Of a DNA stretch of 64,000 bases, positions 33,025 through 46,831 are shown piece after piece. Location: contig NZ_JAOWKX010000002.1 of the NCBI RefSeq assembly GCF_025751585.1, forward strand, positions 186,001 to 250,000, read 5' to 3'. The stretch is from Fluctibacter corallii (lineage in GTDB: Bacteria; Pseudomonadota; Gammaproteobacteria; Enterobacterales; Alteromonadaceae). The notes below the pieces were generated by a model that saw nothing but the letters and a program-made list of their open reading frames with translations, did not search any database and had not been told where the DNA came from. The stretch's first letter is position 1. The number at the start of each line of letters is the position of its first letter. A program made the translations under genes and the position numbers.

Positions 33025-36000
33025 TTACTTGGTTAAATTTACAACGTTTTGTGAAGATGCTGGGCTCGCGGTTGCCAGTGCGGGGTCTGGTATGCCAGCT
33101 ACGTGTTGCAAGGATTTCTTATTTTCTCCCATGCGAAGCCATGCGGGCAGGTAAACCAACGTAAACAGTGCGCTGATGCCCATTCCTCCAACAATGACTG
33201 TGGCGAGGCCTCGATATATTTCGGCGCCAACACCCGGCACGATCATCAGGGGCAACATGCCAAATAAAGAGGTGAGGGTGCTCATATAAACGGGTCTGGC
33301 ACGCAGTCGCACCGCTTGGGCAACAGCATCGCTTCGATGCAACCCTTCTCGTTCAGCAACACGGGTTTGGTCCACTAATAAAATGGCATTGTTAACCACA
33401 AGCCCGAGCAAAATAATAAAACCAATCATGGTCAGCAAATCAAGCGACTGGAAAGTAAATAGGTTGAGTACCCAAAGCGCTAGCACACCACCTCCAAGGG
33501 CAAGAGGCATTACCGTGAGTACGAGCAGACTGTCTTTGGCTGACTTGAACAAAGCGGTCATCAGTAAAAAGAGTATGACAACGGCTAACATAAAATTGGT
33601 GATCATATCTGTAATGGCATCGTTCATTTTATTTGCATTGCCAGCCACATTGATACTGGATTGGCCGGTGAGTTCCTGTTGAATTACAGGGATCACATGC
33701 GCATCAAGATGCTCCATGGCTTCCTCTAGCGACATGGTTTCTGGCGGTCTGACAATCAGGCTGACCGTTCGTTGCCCATCAATTCGTCGTAGTTGCGTTG
33801 GTCCAACCGTTCTTACTACTTCGGTGAGTTCACTTAGGGGTTGAATGCCTGCTAATGGTGTGTGAATTGGGGTAGCACCCAGCTGTTCAGGAGACTGCCA
33901 TGCATCAGCACGTAGAATCACATTCATTCGGTCATTACCATCGAAGTACTCTGTGATGAACATGCCTCCTGTAAATGCGCGAACAGCATTAGCGACGTCT
34001 AACCGTGTTAAACCGGCTTGTGCAATACGACGATCATCTGGCCTAAGTTGAATTTCAGGCTCAGCCATATCCAGTGCTGGCGATGGTTGTGCCGAGGTAT
34101 TGGGCATGTGTTCTTGAACTGCTGCGATGCCTTTTTTGGCTGCGGCCATCAACACGTTCATGTCTGGCCCCTGAATATTTAAGTTAACAGAACGTCCGTT
34201 GTTACCACTTACATTGATCATTGAGCCTCGGAACAAGAACACTTGTGTATCGGGTAACCCCGCAAGGAAATCATTTCGTGCAACATCCATGAGTTCCTCA
34301 ACGCGAGTAGGATCGTCGGAATAGATGAATCCACCTGTTGAACCCGGCCCATAACTGTAGAAGTTATAACTTTTGATTTTCGGCTGTTTCTCGCCACTGA
34401 GGTAAGGTTCGATGCGAGACTTAACGCGTTGGGCTAATTCTTCATCAAGAAAATGAATATTACCGCCAGGCGGTAAATTTAATGAAAAGAAGAAACCATC
34501 AGTGGGTGCGCGGGGCATAAAATCTGTTCTTGGCAGTAATAACCAAGTAATAGCAAAGGATGCGGTCAGTAAGCCTGCTATCCAACCCACACGGCGTGTT
34601 GGTGTGCTAGTAAGCTTTGATATAAAGGCGGTTAACCTAAACCAATATGTTGAAAATGGATCAGTGTTTGGAACATGTTTGAGTACAACATAACTGGCGA
34701 CGGGCAGAATAGTAATTGCTGTCACCATCGATGCCACTACGGCTACACTCAGGGTTAACGCCAAATCTGAAAACAATTGGCCTTCGATGCCTTCCATAAA
34801 AAGAATAGGCAAAAATATCGCGACGCTTGTAGCTGTTGACGCAAATAGCGCACCTGTGACTTGACCAGCACCTTTTAATACGGCTTTTCGATTATCTACC
34901 CCTTCGCTCCTAAGTCTTACTATGTTTTCTTGTACGATGATGGCAGCATCAAGTACCAAGCCGACAGCAAAGGCTAAGCCTGCCAAAGAAATCACGTTTA
35001 AACTTCGGTCTAGTACGCTAAGTGCCAGAAATGCCACCATGACCGAAAGCGGAATAGTCATGCCGATAATGAGAGTGGCTTTTAGACCGCGCAAAAAGAA
35101 CCACAAAATGGCAAGTGCAAGCATAACGCCTAAACCAAGGTTACTTTTAACTAAGGTCAGTGCGTTTCGGATATGAACTGAAGAATCAAAGCTCAAATCT
35201 AGCATGAGGCCAGCATCTGCCAGTGGCCCTTCGTTTAATTCTTTTATGGCTCGGTTTACGTCATCTAACAAAGCTACAGTGTTTGCATCGTTTGCTCTGG
35301 TCAGAGTGATGTAGTAGGCAGGAGCACCATTTCTGAGCGTAAATCCAAAGCGGTCTACCAGTGTATCTTCAACAGTCGCAATGTCGCGTAAGTACACAGG
35401 ACGCTCACCGCTGTATGCAATGATCATGTCCTGAAGGTTTGATACATCGTATTGACCTGCAAATCTAACGGTATATTGGCGTCGCCCTACGTTAGCGAAA
35501 CCACCTGATACATCGGTTGCCCTTGATACCGTGTTTGCAATCTGACCCATGGTGATGCCAAGAGCAGCGGCACGATAGGGATCGAAGGTAATTCTAAGTT
35601 CCCTAGGGCGCTGACTATTGAGATTAACTCGGCCAACACCTTGAATACGTGCCAAGCGAGGCTCAATGACATCTTCGATAAGTTTCTGGTGGTTTTCGAG
35701 TGAATCTAAATCACTACCTGGAATGGGACGCACTAAAAGTGACGCTGCGTTGGGGCCTCCACGTCCGCCGCCAGCAGATACAGAAGGTTCGAAAGCATCA
35801 AGAGGCAGAGGCGGTGCTTGATTTAGGTTATTAAGCACATCAAGCATTGCTTGTTGCATGTCGGTGCCCACATCAAATGTCAGCGTGATGTTACCAAAAC
35901 CACGATTGATCGTGGTGGTGACGTCTGTCACGCCACGCGTATTTTTGACTACATTTTCGATGGGCTCAATGATCACCGATTCAATTTCTTCAGGAGCCGC

Positions 36001-36159
36001 TGCGCGCCAGCCCGTTCCAATAGAAATTTGTGGTTGCTCAATATCGGGCGTCAGTTGTATCGGGAGTTTAAACAGCGAGATGATGCCAAATAGCAGCAAC
36101 AATATCGCAATAACAACAATCGCCGCTGGATTTTTAATCGAAGCGCGAGTTAAGTTCAT
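33025..36159 (-). CDS. RND-family efflux permease
   Basis: A 1044-residue RND pump starting MNLTRASIKNPAAIVV, the usual cytoplasmic stub before helix 1. An in-frame GTG at 36240 would add 27 residues without homology, so the ATG at 36159 is preferred although its AAGGA sits very close. In TM4 the relay reads GLVLDAAIIVQEN: Asp 404 is kept, but the second Asp of the AcrB pair is Ala, a pattern also seen in CusA-type and some other RND branches. A second periplasmic loop and helices 7-12 (MIGFIILLGLVVNNAILLVDQ) are intact. It is first in the operon, followed by its adaptor. Confidence 0.93.
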   Translation of the reverse strand: MNLTRASIKNPAAIVVIAILLLLFGIISLFKLPIQLTPDIEQPQISIGTGWRAAAPEEIESVIIEPIENVVKNTRGVTDVTTTINRGFGNITLTFDVGTDMQQAMLDVLNNLNQAPPLPLDAFEPSVSAGGGRGGPNAASLLVRPIPGSDLDSLENHQKLIEDVIEPRLARIQGVGRVNLNSQRPRELRITFDPYRAAALGITMGQIANTVSRATDVSGGFANVGRRQYTVRFAGQYDVSNLQDMIIAYSGERPVYLRDIATVEDTLVDRFGFTLRNGAPAYYITLTRANDANTVALLDDVNRAIKELNEGPLADAGLMLDLSFDSSVHIRNALTLVKSNLGLGVMLALAILWFFLRGLKATLIIGMTIPLSVMVAFLALSVLDRSLNVISLAGLAFAVGLVLDAAIIVQENIVRLRSEGVDNRKAVLKGAGQVTGALFASTATSVAIFLPILFMEGIEGQLFSDLALTLSVAVVASMVTAITILPVASYVVLKHVPNTDPFSTYWFRLTAFISKLTSTPTRRVGWIAGLLTASFAITWLLLPRTDFMPRAPTDGFFFSLNLPPGGNIHFLDEELAQRVKSRIEPYLSGEKQPKIKSYNFYSYGPGSTGGFIYSDDPTRVEELMDVARNDFLAGLPDTQVFLFRGSMINVSGNNGRSVNLNIQGPDMNVLMAAAKKGIAAVQEHMPNTSAQPSPALDMAEPEIQLRPDDRRIAQAGLTRLDVANAVRAFTGGMFITEYFDGNDRMNVILRADAWQSPEQLGATPIHTPLAGIQPLSELTEVVRTVGPTQLRRIDGQRTVSLIVRPPETMSLEEAMEHLDAHVIPVIQQELTGQSSINVAGNANKMNDAITDMITNFMLAVVILFLLMTALFKSAKDSLLVLTVMPLALGGGVLALWVLNLFTFQSLDLLTMIGFIILLGLVVNNAILLVDQTRVAEREGLHRSDAVAQAVRLRARPVYMSTLTSLFGMLPLMIVPGVGAEIYRGLATVIVGGMGISALFTLVYLPAWLRMGENKKSLQHVAGIPDPALATASPASSQNVVNLTK

Positions 36160-36395
36160 TCCTTGTCTCTCATATTGGCCGGGAGCCAGCAGATGGATAT
36201 GGTTGGATGCTATGCGATGAATGACATCGGCGCTAATCACTTACGTTTATAAGGGGCTTTTTTACGCTCAATAGCACGTAATTCATATTTGTTTACATTT
36301 AGCACGAATCGGTGGGTTAGATAATTAACCGGAGAAAAATACGCTTACATGCGTTAAAGTTAGAGACGTTAAAATAGTGTAAATTCAATGGGTTG

Positions 36396-36430
36396 CGAAA
36401 ATGCACACTCTCCTAGCATGAGAGCGTGCA
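36396..36430 (-). terminator. Terminator of purB
   Basis: On the minus strand an 11-bp stem with one mismatch (36420-36430 against 36402-36412) is followed by TTTTCG, 22 bp past the purB stop codon. The rest of the gap to the RND permease start (36160) should hold that operon's promoter; I found no clear boxes. Confidence 0.75.
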
Positions 36431-36452
36431 GATGACGGTAAATTCAGCTTGG

Positions 36453-37832
<1,380 letters not shown>

Positions 37833-37850
37833 CTAATGCACATTGTTATT

Positions 37851-38468
37851 TTAGCGCAGCAAGGCTTGCGCTGTGGATAGAATCTTTCTTCGCGTAAATA
37901 AAATATGTCTTCGTTTTCCACCTAATTGTCGCCATAGAACGGCAGCTCTCACACCTGCAAGCAACAATGCTCTAACTTTGTGTTGATTCGCCATTTGCTT
38001 TAGGTGGGCAGGATTACCCGCTACCTGAATTTTTGGCCCAGCGGGACTGATAACATCGCCGTACACACTGGCAAGATTATTAATCATTTGATGGTCAAAT
38101 AGATCCAGATGTTGAGTTTGGCGCTTTATCTGATTTATGCGCTCGCCAAGCTCATTCATGACGTTTCGGTTTCCCGAAAGTTTACGTTCCAGACCAAGAA
38201 TGCTGGCAATGTAACGCGTAATCTCAGCATTTTTATTATTTTGGGAATTATCTAGTTGCGAAATTAATGTTTTGAGACCTAACTGGATACCAGAAATTCC
38301 ACCAAACACACTGACGGTGTTGTCAGGATCGGTGACAATAATACTATTAATACTCGCTTCGAAATCCTGATCTTCTGCTCCACCTGTACGAGCGATATGC
38401 TGTACCAAAGCAGCAGCCTGACAAACCCCCGCAAGAGCGACAACCTTTTCCTGTTCTTGACTATACAT
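37851..38468 (-). CDS. hflD: HflD (high-frequency lysogenisation protein homologue)
   Basis: A 205-residue, mostly helical, membrane-associated protein. In E. coli HflD binds lambda CII and affects lysogeny; its cellular role is otherwise unclear. The N-terminus MYSQEQEKVVALAGVCQAA and the segment LTNDPDNTVSVFGG-like TDPDNTVSVFG match the family. I chose the ATG at 38468 over an in-frame start at 38510 because it matches homologues and lies 2 bp after the mnmA stop codon. The C-terminus is basic. The position between mnmA and purB is conserved across gammaproteobacteria, which secures the call. Confidence 0.93.
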   Translation of the reverse strand: MYSQEQEKVVALAGVCQAAALVQHIARTGGAEDQDFEASINSIIVTDPDNTVSVFGGISGIQLGLKTLISQLDNSQNNKNAEITRYIASILGLERKLSGNRNVMNELGERINQIKRQTQHLDLFDHQMINNLASVYGDVISPAGPKIQVAGNPAHLKQMANQHKVRALLLAGVRAAVLWRQLGGKRRHILFTRRKILSTAQALLR

Positions 38469-38470
38469 AA

Positions 38471-39589
38471 TTAACGAATATAACTCTCTATGATACCGCC
38501 TCCTAAGCATTCATCGTTAAGATAGAACACAGCGGATTGGCCCGGTGTAACGGCTTTTTGTGGTTCATCAAAACGCACTTCAACGCTATCGTCATTAATG
38601 GGAACTAGCTCGCATGCAATGTCATGCTGGCGATAACGGGTTTTCACTGCGCATCTGAGAGGCGATGTTAAAGGCGTTCTGCTTACCCAATGAAGCTGGT
38701 TGGCTACCAACCCTTTTGAATACAATCTCGGGTGGTCAGCGCCTTGTCCGACGATTAGCACATTTCTAGCGACGTCTTTATCGACGACATACCATGGTTC
38801 ATCGCCAAAATCGCGCATGCCACCAATGTGCAAGCCTTTTCGTTGGCCTAATGTATGGTACATAAGGCCTTCGTGTTGACCGATAACTTCACCTTCAGCA
38901 GTTTCAATTTCACCGGGTTGAGCTGGAAGGTAACGTGACAAAAAGTCTTTAAACTTCCGTTCACCAATAAAACAGATACCCGTACTGTCTTTCTTATCGT
39001 GAGTAATGAGATTTTGTTCTTCAGCGATACGACGCACTTCAGGTTTTTCTAACTCACCTACAGGAAATAAGGTTTTAGCAACATGCTCTTTACCGAGTGT
39101 ATATAGGAAATAGCTTTGGTCTTTATTACCATCAAGGCCACGTAGCATCTTCCACTCACCATTGCGGTATGCTCTGCGCACATAATGGCCTGTGGCAATG
39201 TAATCTGCACCGAGATCCTCGGCAGCAAATTCTAAAAACGCCTTAAACTTTATTTCCTTGTTACACATAATATCAGGGTTAGGCGTGCGGCCTGCTTTGT
39301 ATTCCTCTAAGAAATACTCGAATACATTGTCCCAATATTCTGCAGCAAAGTTAATGGTGTGTAGGGTCATGCCTAACTTGTCAGCGACAGCCTGTGCGTC
39401 AGCGAGATCTTCCGCAGCGGCACAATACTCATCGTTATCGTCTTCTTCCCAGTTTTTCATGAAAAGGCCTTCAACCTGATAGCCTTGTTGTTGAAGAAGG
39501 TAAGCGGATACTGACGAATCAACGCCGCCAGACATACCTACGATAACTTTTGTATCTGCATTTGCTTTCGCATTTTCGAAGTCGGACAT
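38471..39589 (-). CDS. mnmA: tRNA 2-thiouridylase
   Basis: Thiolates U34 of tRNA Lys, Glu and Gln in the mnm5s2U pathway using sulfur relayed from IscS and the Tus proteins. The 372-residue protein has the PP-loop SGGVDS at residues 20-25, the catalytic Cys 109 in [12 protein letters not shown] and the partner Cys 206 in [10 protein letters not shown]. The C-terminal beta-barrel domains are intact ([13 protein letters not shown]). CAGGTAG precedes the ATG. It is upstream of hflD and purB as in E. coli; nudJ, which sits upstream of mnmA there, is absent from the 149-bp gap to rluE. Confidence 0.96.
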   Translation of the reverse strand: MSDFENAKANADTKVIVGMSGGVDSSVSAYLLQQQGYQVEGLFMKNWEEDDNDEYCAAAEDLADAQAVADKLGMTLHTINFAAEYWDNVFEYFLEEYKAGRTPNPDIMCNKEIKFKAFLEFAAEDLGADYIATGHYVRRAYRNGEWKMLRGLDGNKDQSYFLYTLGKEHVAKTLFPVGELEKPEVRRIAEEQNLITHDKKDSTGICFIGERKFKDFLSRYLPAQPGEIETAEGEVIGQHEGLMYHTLGQRKGLHIGGMRDFGDEPWYVVDKDVARNVLIVGQGADHPRLYSKGLVANQLHWVSRTPLTSPLRCAVKTRYRQHDIACELVPINDDSVEVRFDEPQKAVTPGQSAVFYLNDECLGGGIIESYIR

Positions 39590-39738
39590 ATCTACCTGTA
39601 AATGAGTTCTAAAATGTAAGTTAGAAGGCTTATAAAATTGGGGGCGAAGTCTACCAGAGTCAAGCCTTTAAATCATCTTTAAACTGTTTTCTTCGCATCC
39701 TTGCGCGTGTTCGAATTGGAAAGCGTGAAAAACAGTAA

Positions 39739-40434
39739 TTAGATTTTTTTGCTCGGTGCAGAAATATCCACGTACTGACCATTCGGGATCCCATCAATAG
39801 TCCAATTACCAATTCGATAGCGAACCAAGCGAAGAGTAGGGAAACCAACATGTGCTGTCATACGACGTACCTGCCGATTTCTACCTTCCGTAATTGTCAT
39901 GCTTAACCAAGAGGTTGGAATATTTTTTCTGAATCTAACGGGCGGATTGCGTGGCCACAGCGAGGGTTCGTTAATACGTTCCACTTGCGCTGGTGCAGTC
40001 ATTCCGTCTTTGAGCTCGACGCCATTACGAAGTGCTATTATGGCTTCGTCGCTGATGTCACCTTCAACCTGAACCCAATAGGTTTTGCTGGTTTTATTTT
40101 TGGGATCCGCCAACCTGTGTTGCAACTTACCGTCGTTTGTTAACACTAATAAGCCTTCACTGTCCCTGTCTAATCTGCCTGCAGCGTATATGTCTTTAAT
40201 CGGAATGTAAGATTTTAATGTTTCTCGCCCTTCCTGATCGGTAAACTGCGTTAGCACGTCATAGGGTTTATTAAATAAAACAATGCGCGTAGGCGCGTTT
40301 GTAGAGCGCTTAGTGTGGCGACTGCTCATGCGATGTGTTTGCGCGCTCGGTCGCTTGGCTGCCGATTTTCTGGCCTGAGTAGTTGGTGAACCACGTTTTT
40401 TATCCGCATTGGGTTTCATTGCATTTGTTTTCAC
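39739..40434 (-). CDS. rluE: 23S rRNA pseudouridine synthase RluE-like
   Basis: Converts U2457 of 23S rRNA to pseudouridine in E. coli. The 231-residue protein belongs to the RsuA/RluB/E/F group without an S4 domain. The catalytic Asp 89 is in [15 protein letters not shown], with [11 protein letters not shown] and [12 protein letters not shown] also present. The first 48 residues are a basic, low-complexity extension, so the start is uncertain: GTG at 40434 (given) or ATG at 40419, both with weak ribosome sites. Position between mnmA and icd agrees with the E. coli neighbourhood. Confidence 0.9.
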   Translation of the reverse strand: MKTNAMKPNADKKRGSPTTQARKSAAKRPSAQTHRMSSRHTKRSTNAPTRIVLFNKPYDVLTQFTDQEGRETLKSYIPIKDIYAAGRLDRDSEGLLVLTNDGKLQHRLADPKNKTSKTYWVQVEGDISDEAIIALRNGVELKDGMTAPAQVERINEPSLWPRNPPVRFRKNIPTSWLSMTITEGRNRQVRRMTAHVGFPTLRLVRYRIGNWTIDGIPNGQYVDISAPSKKI

Positions 40435-43054
<2,620 letters not shown>

Positions 43055-43074
43055 AGACGGTATTGATTGATTTG

Positions 43075-43099
43075 CGCCCAGCTATTGCTGGGCGTTTTT
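43075..43099 (+). terminator. Terminator of icd
   Basis: CGCCCAGC (43075-43082) pairs with GCTGGGCG (43087-43094) over TATT and is followed by TTTTT. Confidence 0.93.
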
Positions 43100-43197
43100 G
43101 ATTCTGGTTATGACTTTCTCGCTGTCTTTATTCATCAAGATTTCTTTTCTACCTGATAATACCGTTCTTCAAGCGTCGATTGACTGAAAGTCATATT

Positions 43198-43230
43198 CCG
43201 CTCAGGCATCTCTGATGCGATTCTGAGCGG
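43198..43230. other. Bulged hairpin in the icd-cspD gap
   Basis: CCGCTCAG (43198-43205) pairs with CTGAGCGG (43223-43230). Stacked directly inside it, GCATC (43206-43210) pairs with GATGC (43214-43218) over TCT, leaving a 4-nt GATT bulge. A smaller dyad GCTGC/GCAGC lies at 43284-43301. It is too far from icd to be its terminator. The rest of this 554-bp gap is AT-rich and empty of genes. Confidence 0.5.
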
Positions 43231-43544
43231 TTATTCTGTTCTCGGGCAATCTTTCTATATGTTTCGATTTAAAAATCGCTCACGCTGCTTCTGGGCGCAG
43301 CAATAAATATTAAGATTAGTTGGAATGAGTACAGACACTAAATTACCTAAAACGTTAAGTTTATAATGAAGAAAAAATAAAGAGTGTTAAAAAAGCTGAC
43401 AATTTAAAGGAGGCTTGAGTGAAATATAAGTGTAAAAAAAATCGACATTAAAACTGACTATAATTCAATAAGGTAAAAAATGGTTACCAATTAAAACTAG
43501 AAATATTCTGTAACGAGTGTAAATTTTTTCGACGGAACTAGAAC

Positions 43545-43573
43545 AAAAAAAGCAGACCAAAAGGTCTGCTTTT
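43545..43573 (-). terminator. Terminator of cspD
   Basis: AAAAGCAGACC (43548-43558) pairs with GGTCTGCTTTT (43563-43573) over AAAA, 36 bp past the cspD stop codon. The A-run on the plus strand supplies the U-tract on the minus strand. Confidence 0.9.
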
Positions 43574-43608
43574 AAGTTCGGAATTAAGATAACGAATTAT
43601 CTTTTATA

Positions 43609-43827
43609 TCATCTTTCAGCTTCATTGCTGATATCGATGTTTTCTGCATGAAGTCCTTTCGGACCTTGTTGCACATCGAATGTCACTTCCTGACCGGCCT
43701 TCAACGAACGGTATCCTTCCATTTGAATGGTAGAATAATGAGCGAAGATATCTTCACCACCGTCGTCAGGGATAATAAAACCGAACCCTTTAGCGTTGTT
43801 AAACCATTTGACTTTACCAACAGCCAT
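43609..43827 (-). CDS. cspD: Cold-shock-domain protein CspD
   Basis: A 72-residue single cold-shock domain. RNP1 KGFGFI is at 13-18 and RNP2 DIFAHY at 26-31. The segments STIQMEGYRSLKAGQEV and VQQGPKGLHAENI match CspD, a stationary-phase single-stranded-DNA-binding inhibitor of replication in E. coli, rather than CspA. AGAGGAAG precedes the ATG. Divergent from clpS, the conserved cspD/clpS-clpA arrangement of gammaproteobacteria, which supports the D assignment. Confidence 0.94.
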   Translation of the reverse strand: MAVGKVKWFNNAKGFGFIIPDDGGEDIFAHYSTIQMEGYRSLKAGQEVTFDVQQGPKGLHAENIDISNEAER

Positions 43828-44030
43828 ACATCTGCTTCCTCTTTTCCCTTGAACTCACACTTCATTGTCCCCACAATACTTCGTAGGACAGATGACAATT
43901 ACTGTACTAGCTAAATGTCATAATACAAAATGTAGATATTTTAGACATGCTATGTCAAGGCAAATTTGCATATTTATACAAATTGTAAAAAATTAATCGT
44001 TTTTTACTACAACGGCACTATTATTTTTGT

Positions 44031-44351
44031 ATGAGTAAAGAAAACACAATTAGTATCGATCATCAAAAGCAGCTGGAGGATTTGAAACAAAAAATTCAGC
44101 CTCCATCTATGTACAAAGTATTACTCAATAATGATGATTACACCCCAATGGATTTCGTTGTAGAAGTGTTAATGCGCTTTTTCAATATGGATGCAGAAAA
44201 GGCGAATCAGCTCATGTTGACGGTTCATTACCGAGGCAAGGCTGTATGTGGCATTTATACCGCTGAAATTGCAGAGACAAAAGTGATGCAAGTAAATCAA
44301 TATGCCAAAAAGCATCAACACCCATTGATGTGTTCGATGGAACAGGCATAA
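44031..44351 (+). CDS. clpS: ClpS adaptor of the N-end rule
   Basis: A 106-residue adaptor that delivers proteins with bulky hydrophobic N-termini to ClpAP. After a flexible N-terminal arm (about residues 1-24), the core has [23 protein letters not shown], whose Asn/Asp pocket binds the N-degron amino group, and [19 protein letters not shown], with the conserved His. It lies 17 bp before clpA, so the two are co-transcribed. No clear Shine-Dalgarno sequence precedes the ATG. Confidence 0.96.
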   Translation: MSKENTISIDHQKQLEDLKQKIQPPSMYKVLLNNDDYTPMDFVVEVLMRFFNMDAEKANQLMLTVHYRGKAVCGIYTAEIAETKVMQVNQYAKKHQHPLMCSMEQA

Positions 44352-44368
44352 CAGGCAGAGGTTCGCGT

Positions 44369-46648
44369 ATGTTGAATAAAGATTTAGAGCAAACCCTCAA
44401 TGAGGCGTTTATATTTGCCAGAGAGCACCGCCATGAATTTATGACGGTTGAGCATCTGCTGTTGGCGTTGCTCGACAATGCTTCCGCTAAAGAAGCATTG
44501 AAGGCCTGTGGCGCGAACATTGACACTATTAAAGCCGAGCTCCTCGCGTTCGTTAAAGACACCACGCCACTCATTATGGAAGAGCAGGCCAATGAAAGAG
44601 AAACTCAACCAACACTCGGGTTTCAGCGTGTACTGCAACGTGCCGTATTTCACGTACAATCTTCTGGCAAAGATGAAGTCACCGGCGCAAATGTGCTTGT
44701 GGCGATTTTTAGCGAGCAAGAATCGCAAGCGGTTTACATCCTTAAGAAAGCCGATGTCACTCGCTTAGATGTAGTGAACTTCATTTCCCACGGCGTAACC
44801 AAGAATGAAGATGATGAAGCCAGCCACATTGAATCAGACGAAGAGGGCGGTGAAACGGAAGAGAGCGCCTCAGTATTAGCAAAGTATTCTACGAATCTTA
44901 ATGCTGTGGCAAAAGAGGGAAAAATCGATCCTCTGATTGGTCGAGATTTGGAACTAGAGCGCACTATTCAGATTTTGTGTCGCAGACGCAAGAATAACCC
45001 ATTGCTGGTGGGCGAAGCTGGAGTGGGGAAAACTGCGATTGCAGAAGGATTAGCCTATAAGATTGTGAGCGAGCAGGTGCCTGAGGTGATTGCTGATGCA
45101 ACGGTATATTCGTTAGATTTGGGTGGCTTACTTGCAGGCACTAAATACCGTGGCGATTTTGAAAAGCGCTTGAAAGGTATTCTCAAAGAGCTAAGTAAAG
45201 ATCCTCATGCGATTCTTTTCATTGACGAAATTCATACCATCATCGGTGCAGGCGCTGCATCGGGAGGCGTGATGGATGCGTCTAATTTACTCAAGCCAAA
45301 ACTGAGTAGCGGGGAGTTACGGTGTATTGGTTCAACAACGTATCAGGAATATCAGGGGATTTTTGAGAAAGATCGCGCCCTAGCGCGTCGATTCCAAAAA
45401 GTCGATGTACTTGAGCCGTCGGTGGATGATACCACTAAGATTTTAATGGGGCTAAAATCCCGTTATGAGGAACACCATAGTATTCGTTTTACTCAAAAGG
45501 CGCTTAGGGCAGCAGCAGAGCTGTCAGCTAAATATATCAGCGAAAGGCATCTTCCCGATAAGGCTATTGATGTAATTGATGAGGCTGGAGCCAGTCAACG
45601 TTTGCTACCTGAATCCAAACGGAAGAAAACGATTGGCGTAGGCGATATTGAGCACATTATCTCAAAGATTGCGCGTATTCCTGAGAAATCCGTATCAGCA
45701 TCAGATAAAGAAGTGCTCAAGAATCTAAATCGCGATCTTAAGATGGTGGTGTTTGGGCAAGATGATGCAATTGACACGTTGGCAGATGCCATTCGATTGT
45801 CGCGTTCGGGTCTTGGCAACGAAACCAAACCGATCGGAAATTTCATGTTTGCCGGCCCAACTGGCGTGGGTAAAACCGAGGTTACACAGCAATTAGCGAA
45901 AATTATGGGAGTGGAATTAATCCGTTTCGATATGTCTGAATACATGGAGCGCCATGCGGTCAGTCGCCTAATTGGTGCGCCTCCGGGATACGTGGGATTC
46001 GATCAGGGCGGCTTGCTTACAGATGCTGTGATAAAGCATCCGTATTCAGTTGTTTTATTGGATGAGATCGAGAAAGCCCATAGCGACATTTACAATATTT
46101 TGTTGCAGGTCATGGATCATGGCACGTTAACAGACAACAACGGCAGAAAAGTCGACTTCCGAAATGTCGTGTTGGTGATGACAACAAACGCAGGTGTTCA
46201 AGAGACGATTCGTAAGTCTATAGGTTTTAAGCAACAAGACCATAGTCACGATGCCTTATCTGAAATTAACAAGGTGTTCACACCGGAATTCAGAAACCGG
46301 TTAGATGGTATTATTTGGTTTAACCACCTTGATACTGACGTGATCCTGCAAGTGGTTGATAAATTTATTATCGAACTTCAGGTACAACTCGATAAGAAAG
46401 GTGTCTCGCTTGAACTGAGTAATGATGCACGTGCTTGGCTTGCGGACAAAGGCTACGACAAAGCAATGGGCGCACGTCCAATGGCAAGAGTCATTCAAGA
46501 GCAGGTGAAGAAAGAGCTAGCAAACGAACTACTATTCGGCAAACTAATTAATGGCGGTAGCGTGAAAATAAGCTTGAAAGACGATAAATTAGTGTTTGAC
46601 TGTGAAGGTGATGCGAAAGGCGCTACACGTGAAGCGAGTGAAGCCTAA
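44369..46648 (+). CDS. clpA: ClpA ATPase subunit of ClpAP
   Basis: A 759-residue AAA+ unfoldase that feeds ClpP. The N-domain (1 to about 145) binds ClpS, and a charged linker (about 145-170) follows. The first AAA module has Walker A GEAGVGKT at 215-222 and Walker B ILFIDEIHT. The second has GPTGVGKT and VVLLDEIEKAH. The ClpP-docking IGF loop is intact in RKSIGFKQQ. I chose ATG 44369 (MLNKDLEQTLNEAF), the conserved N-terminus with a GAGG upstream, over an in-frame ATG at 44330 inside clpS. clpP is not in this window. Confidence 0.97.
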   Translation: MLNKDLEQTLNEAFIFAREHRHEFMTVEHLLLALLDNASAKEALKACGANIDTIKAELLAFVKDTTPLIMEEQANERETQPTLGFQRVLQRAVFHVQSSGKDEVTGANVLVAIFSEQESQAVYILKKADVTRLDVVNFISHGVTKNEDDEASHIESDEEGGETEESASVLAKYSTNLNAVAKEGKIDPLIGRDLELERTIQILCRRRKNNPLLVGEAGVGKTAIAEGLAYKIVSEQVPEVIADATVYSLDLGGLLAGTKYRGDFEKRLKGILKELSKDPHAILFIDEIHTIIGAGAASGGVMDASNLLKPKLSSGELRCIGSTTYQEYQGIFEKDRALARRFQKVDVLEPSVDDTTKILMGLKSRYEEHHSIRFTQKALRAAAELSAKYISERHLPDKAIDVIDEAGASQRLLPESKRKKTIGVGDIEHIISKIARIPEKSVSASDKEVLKNLNRDLKMVVFGQDDAIDTLADAIRLSRSGLGNETKPIGNFMFAGPTGVGKTEVTQQLAKIMGVELIRFDMSEYMERHAVSRLIGAPPGYVGFDQGGLLTDAVIKHPYSVVLLDEIEKAHSDIYNILLQVMDHGTLTDNNGRKVDFRNVVLVMTTNAGVQETIRKSIGFKQQDHSHDALSEINKVFTPEFRNRLDGIIWFNHLDTDVILQVVDKFIIELQVQLDKKGVSLELSNDARAWLADKGYDKAMGARPMARVIQEQVKKELANELLFGKLINGGSVKISLKDDKLVFDCEGDAKGATREASEA

Positions 46649-46697
46649 CAGTCATTTTTAATGGGTACTCGCCTTTTTTACCCAACAGCATAAAGCT

Positions 46698-46730
46698 AAA
46701 AAACGCCTTGCGAATTCGTAAGGCGTTTTT
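46698..46730. terminator. Bidirectional-looking terminator of clpA
   Basis: An AAAAAACGCCTT...AAGGCGTTTTT stem (46698-46709 against 46719-46730) extends inward through CG/CG around AATT. It lies 50 bp past clpA and is followed by T-rich sequence. Confidence 0.88.
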
Positions 46731-46831
46731 GTATTTACATCGGGCAGAACCATTTTTTCCTATTGCGGCTATAAGGAATTTAAACCTTTCCTACATGGTT
46801 GACGACTTATCGTCTTTGAAGGAAAAAATCT

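Noticed and set aside
39590..39738. Search for nudJ between mnmA and rluE
   Set aside because: The 149-bp gap holds no Nudix box or open frame of useful length. The gene is simply absent here, as in many non-enteric gammaproteobacteria.
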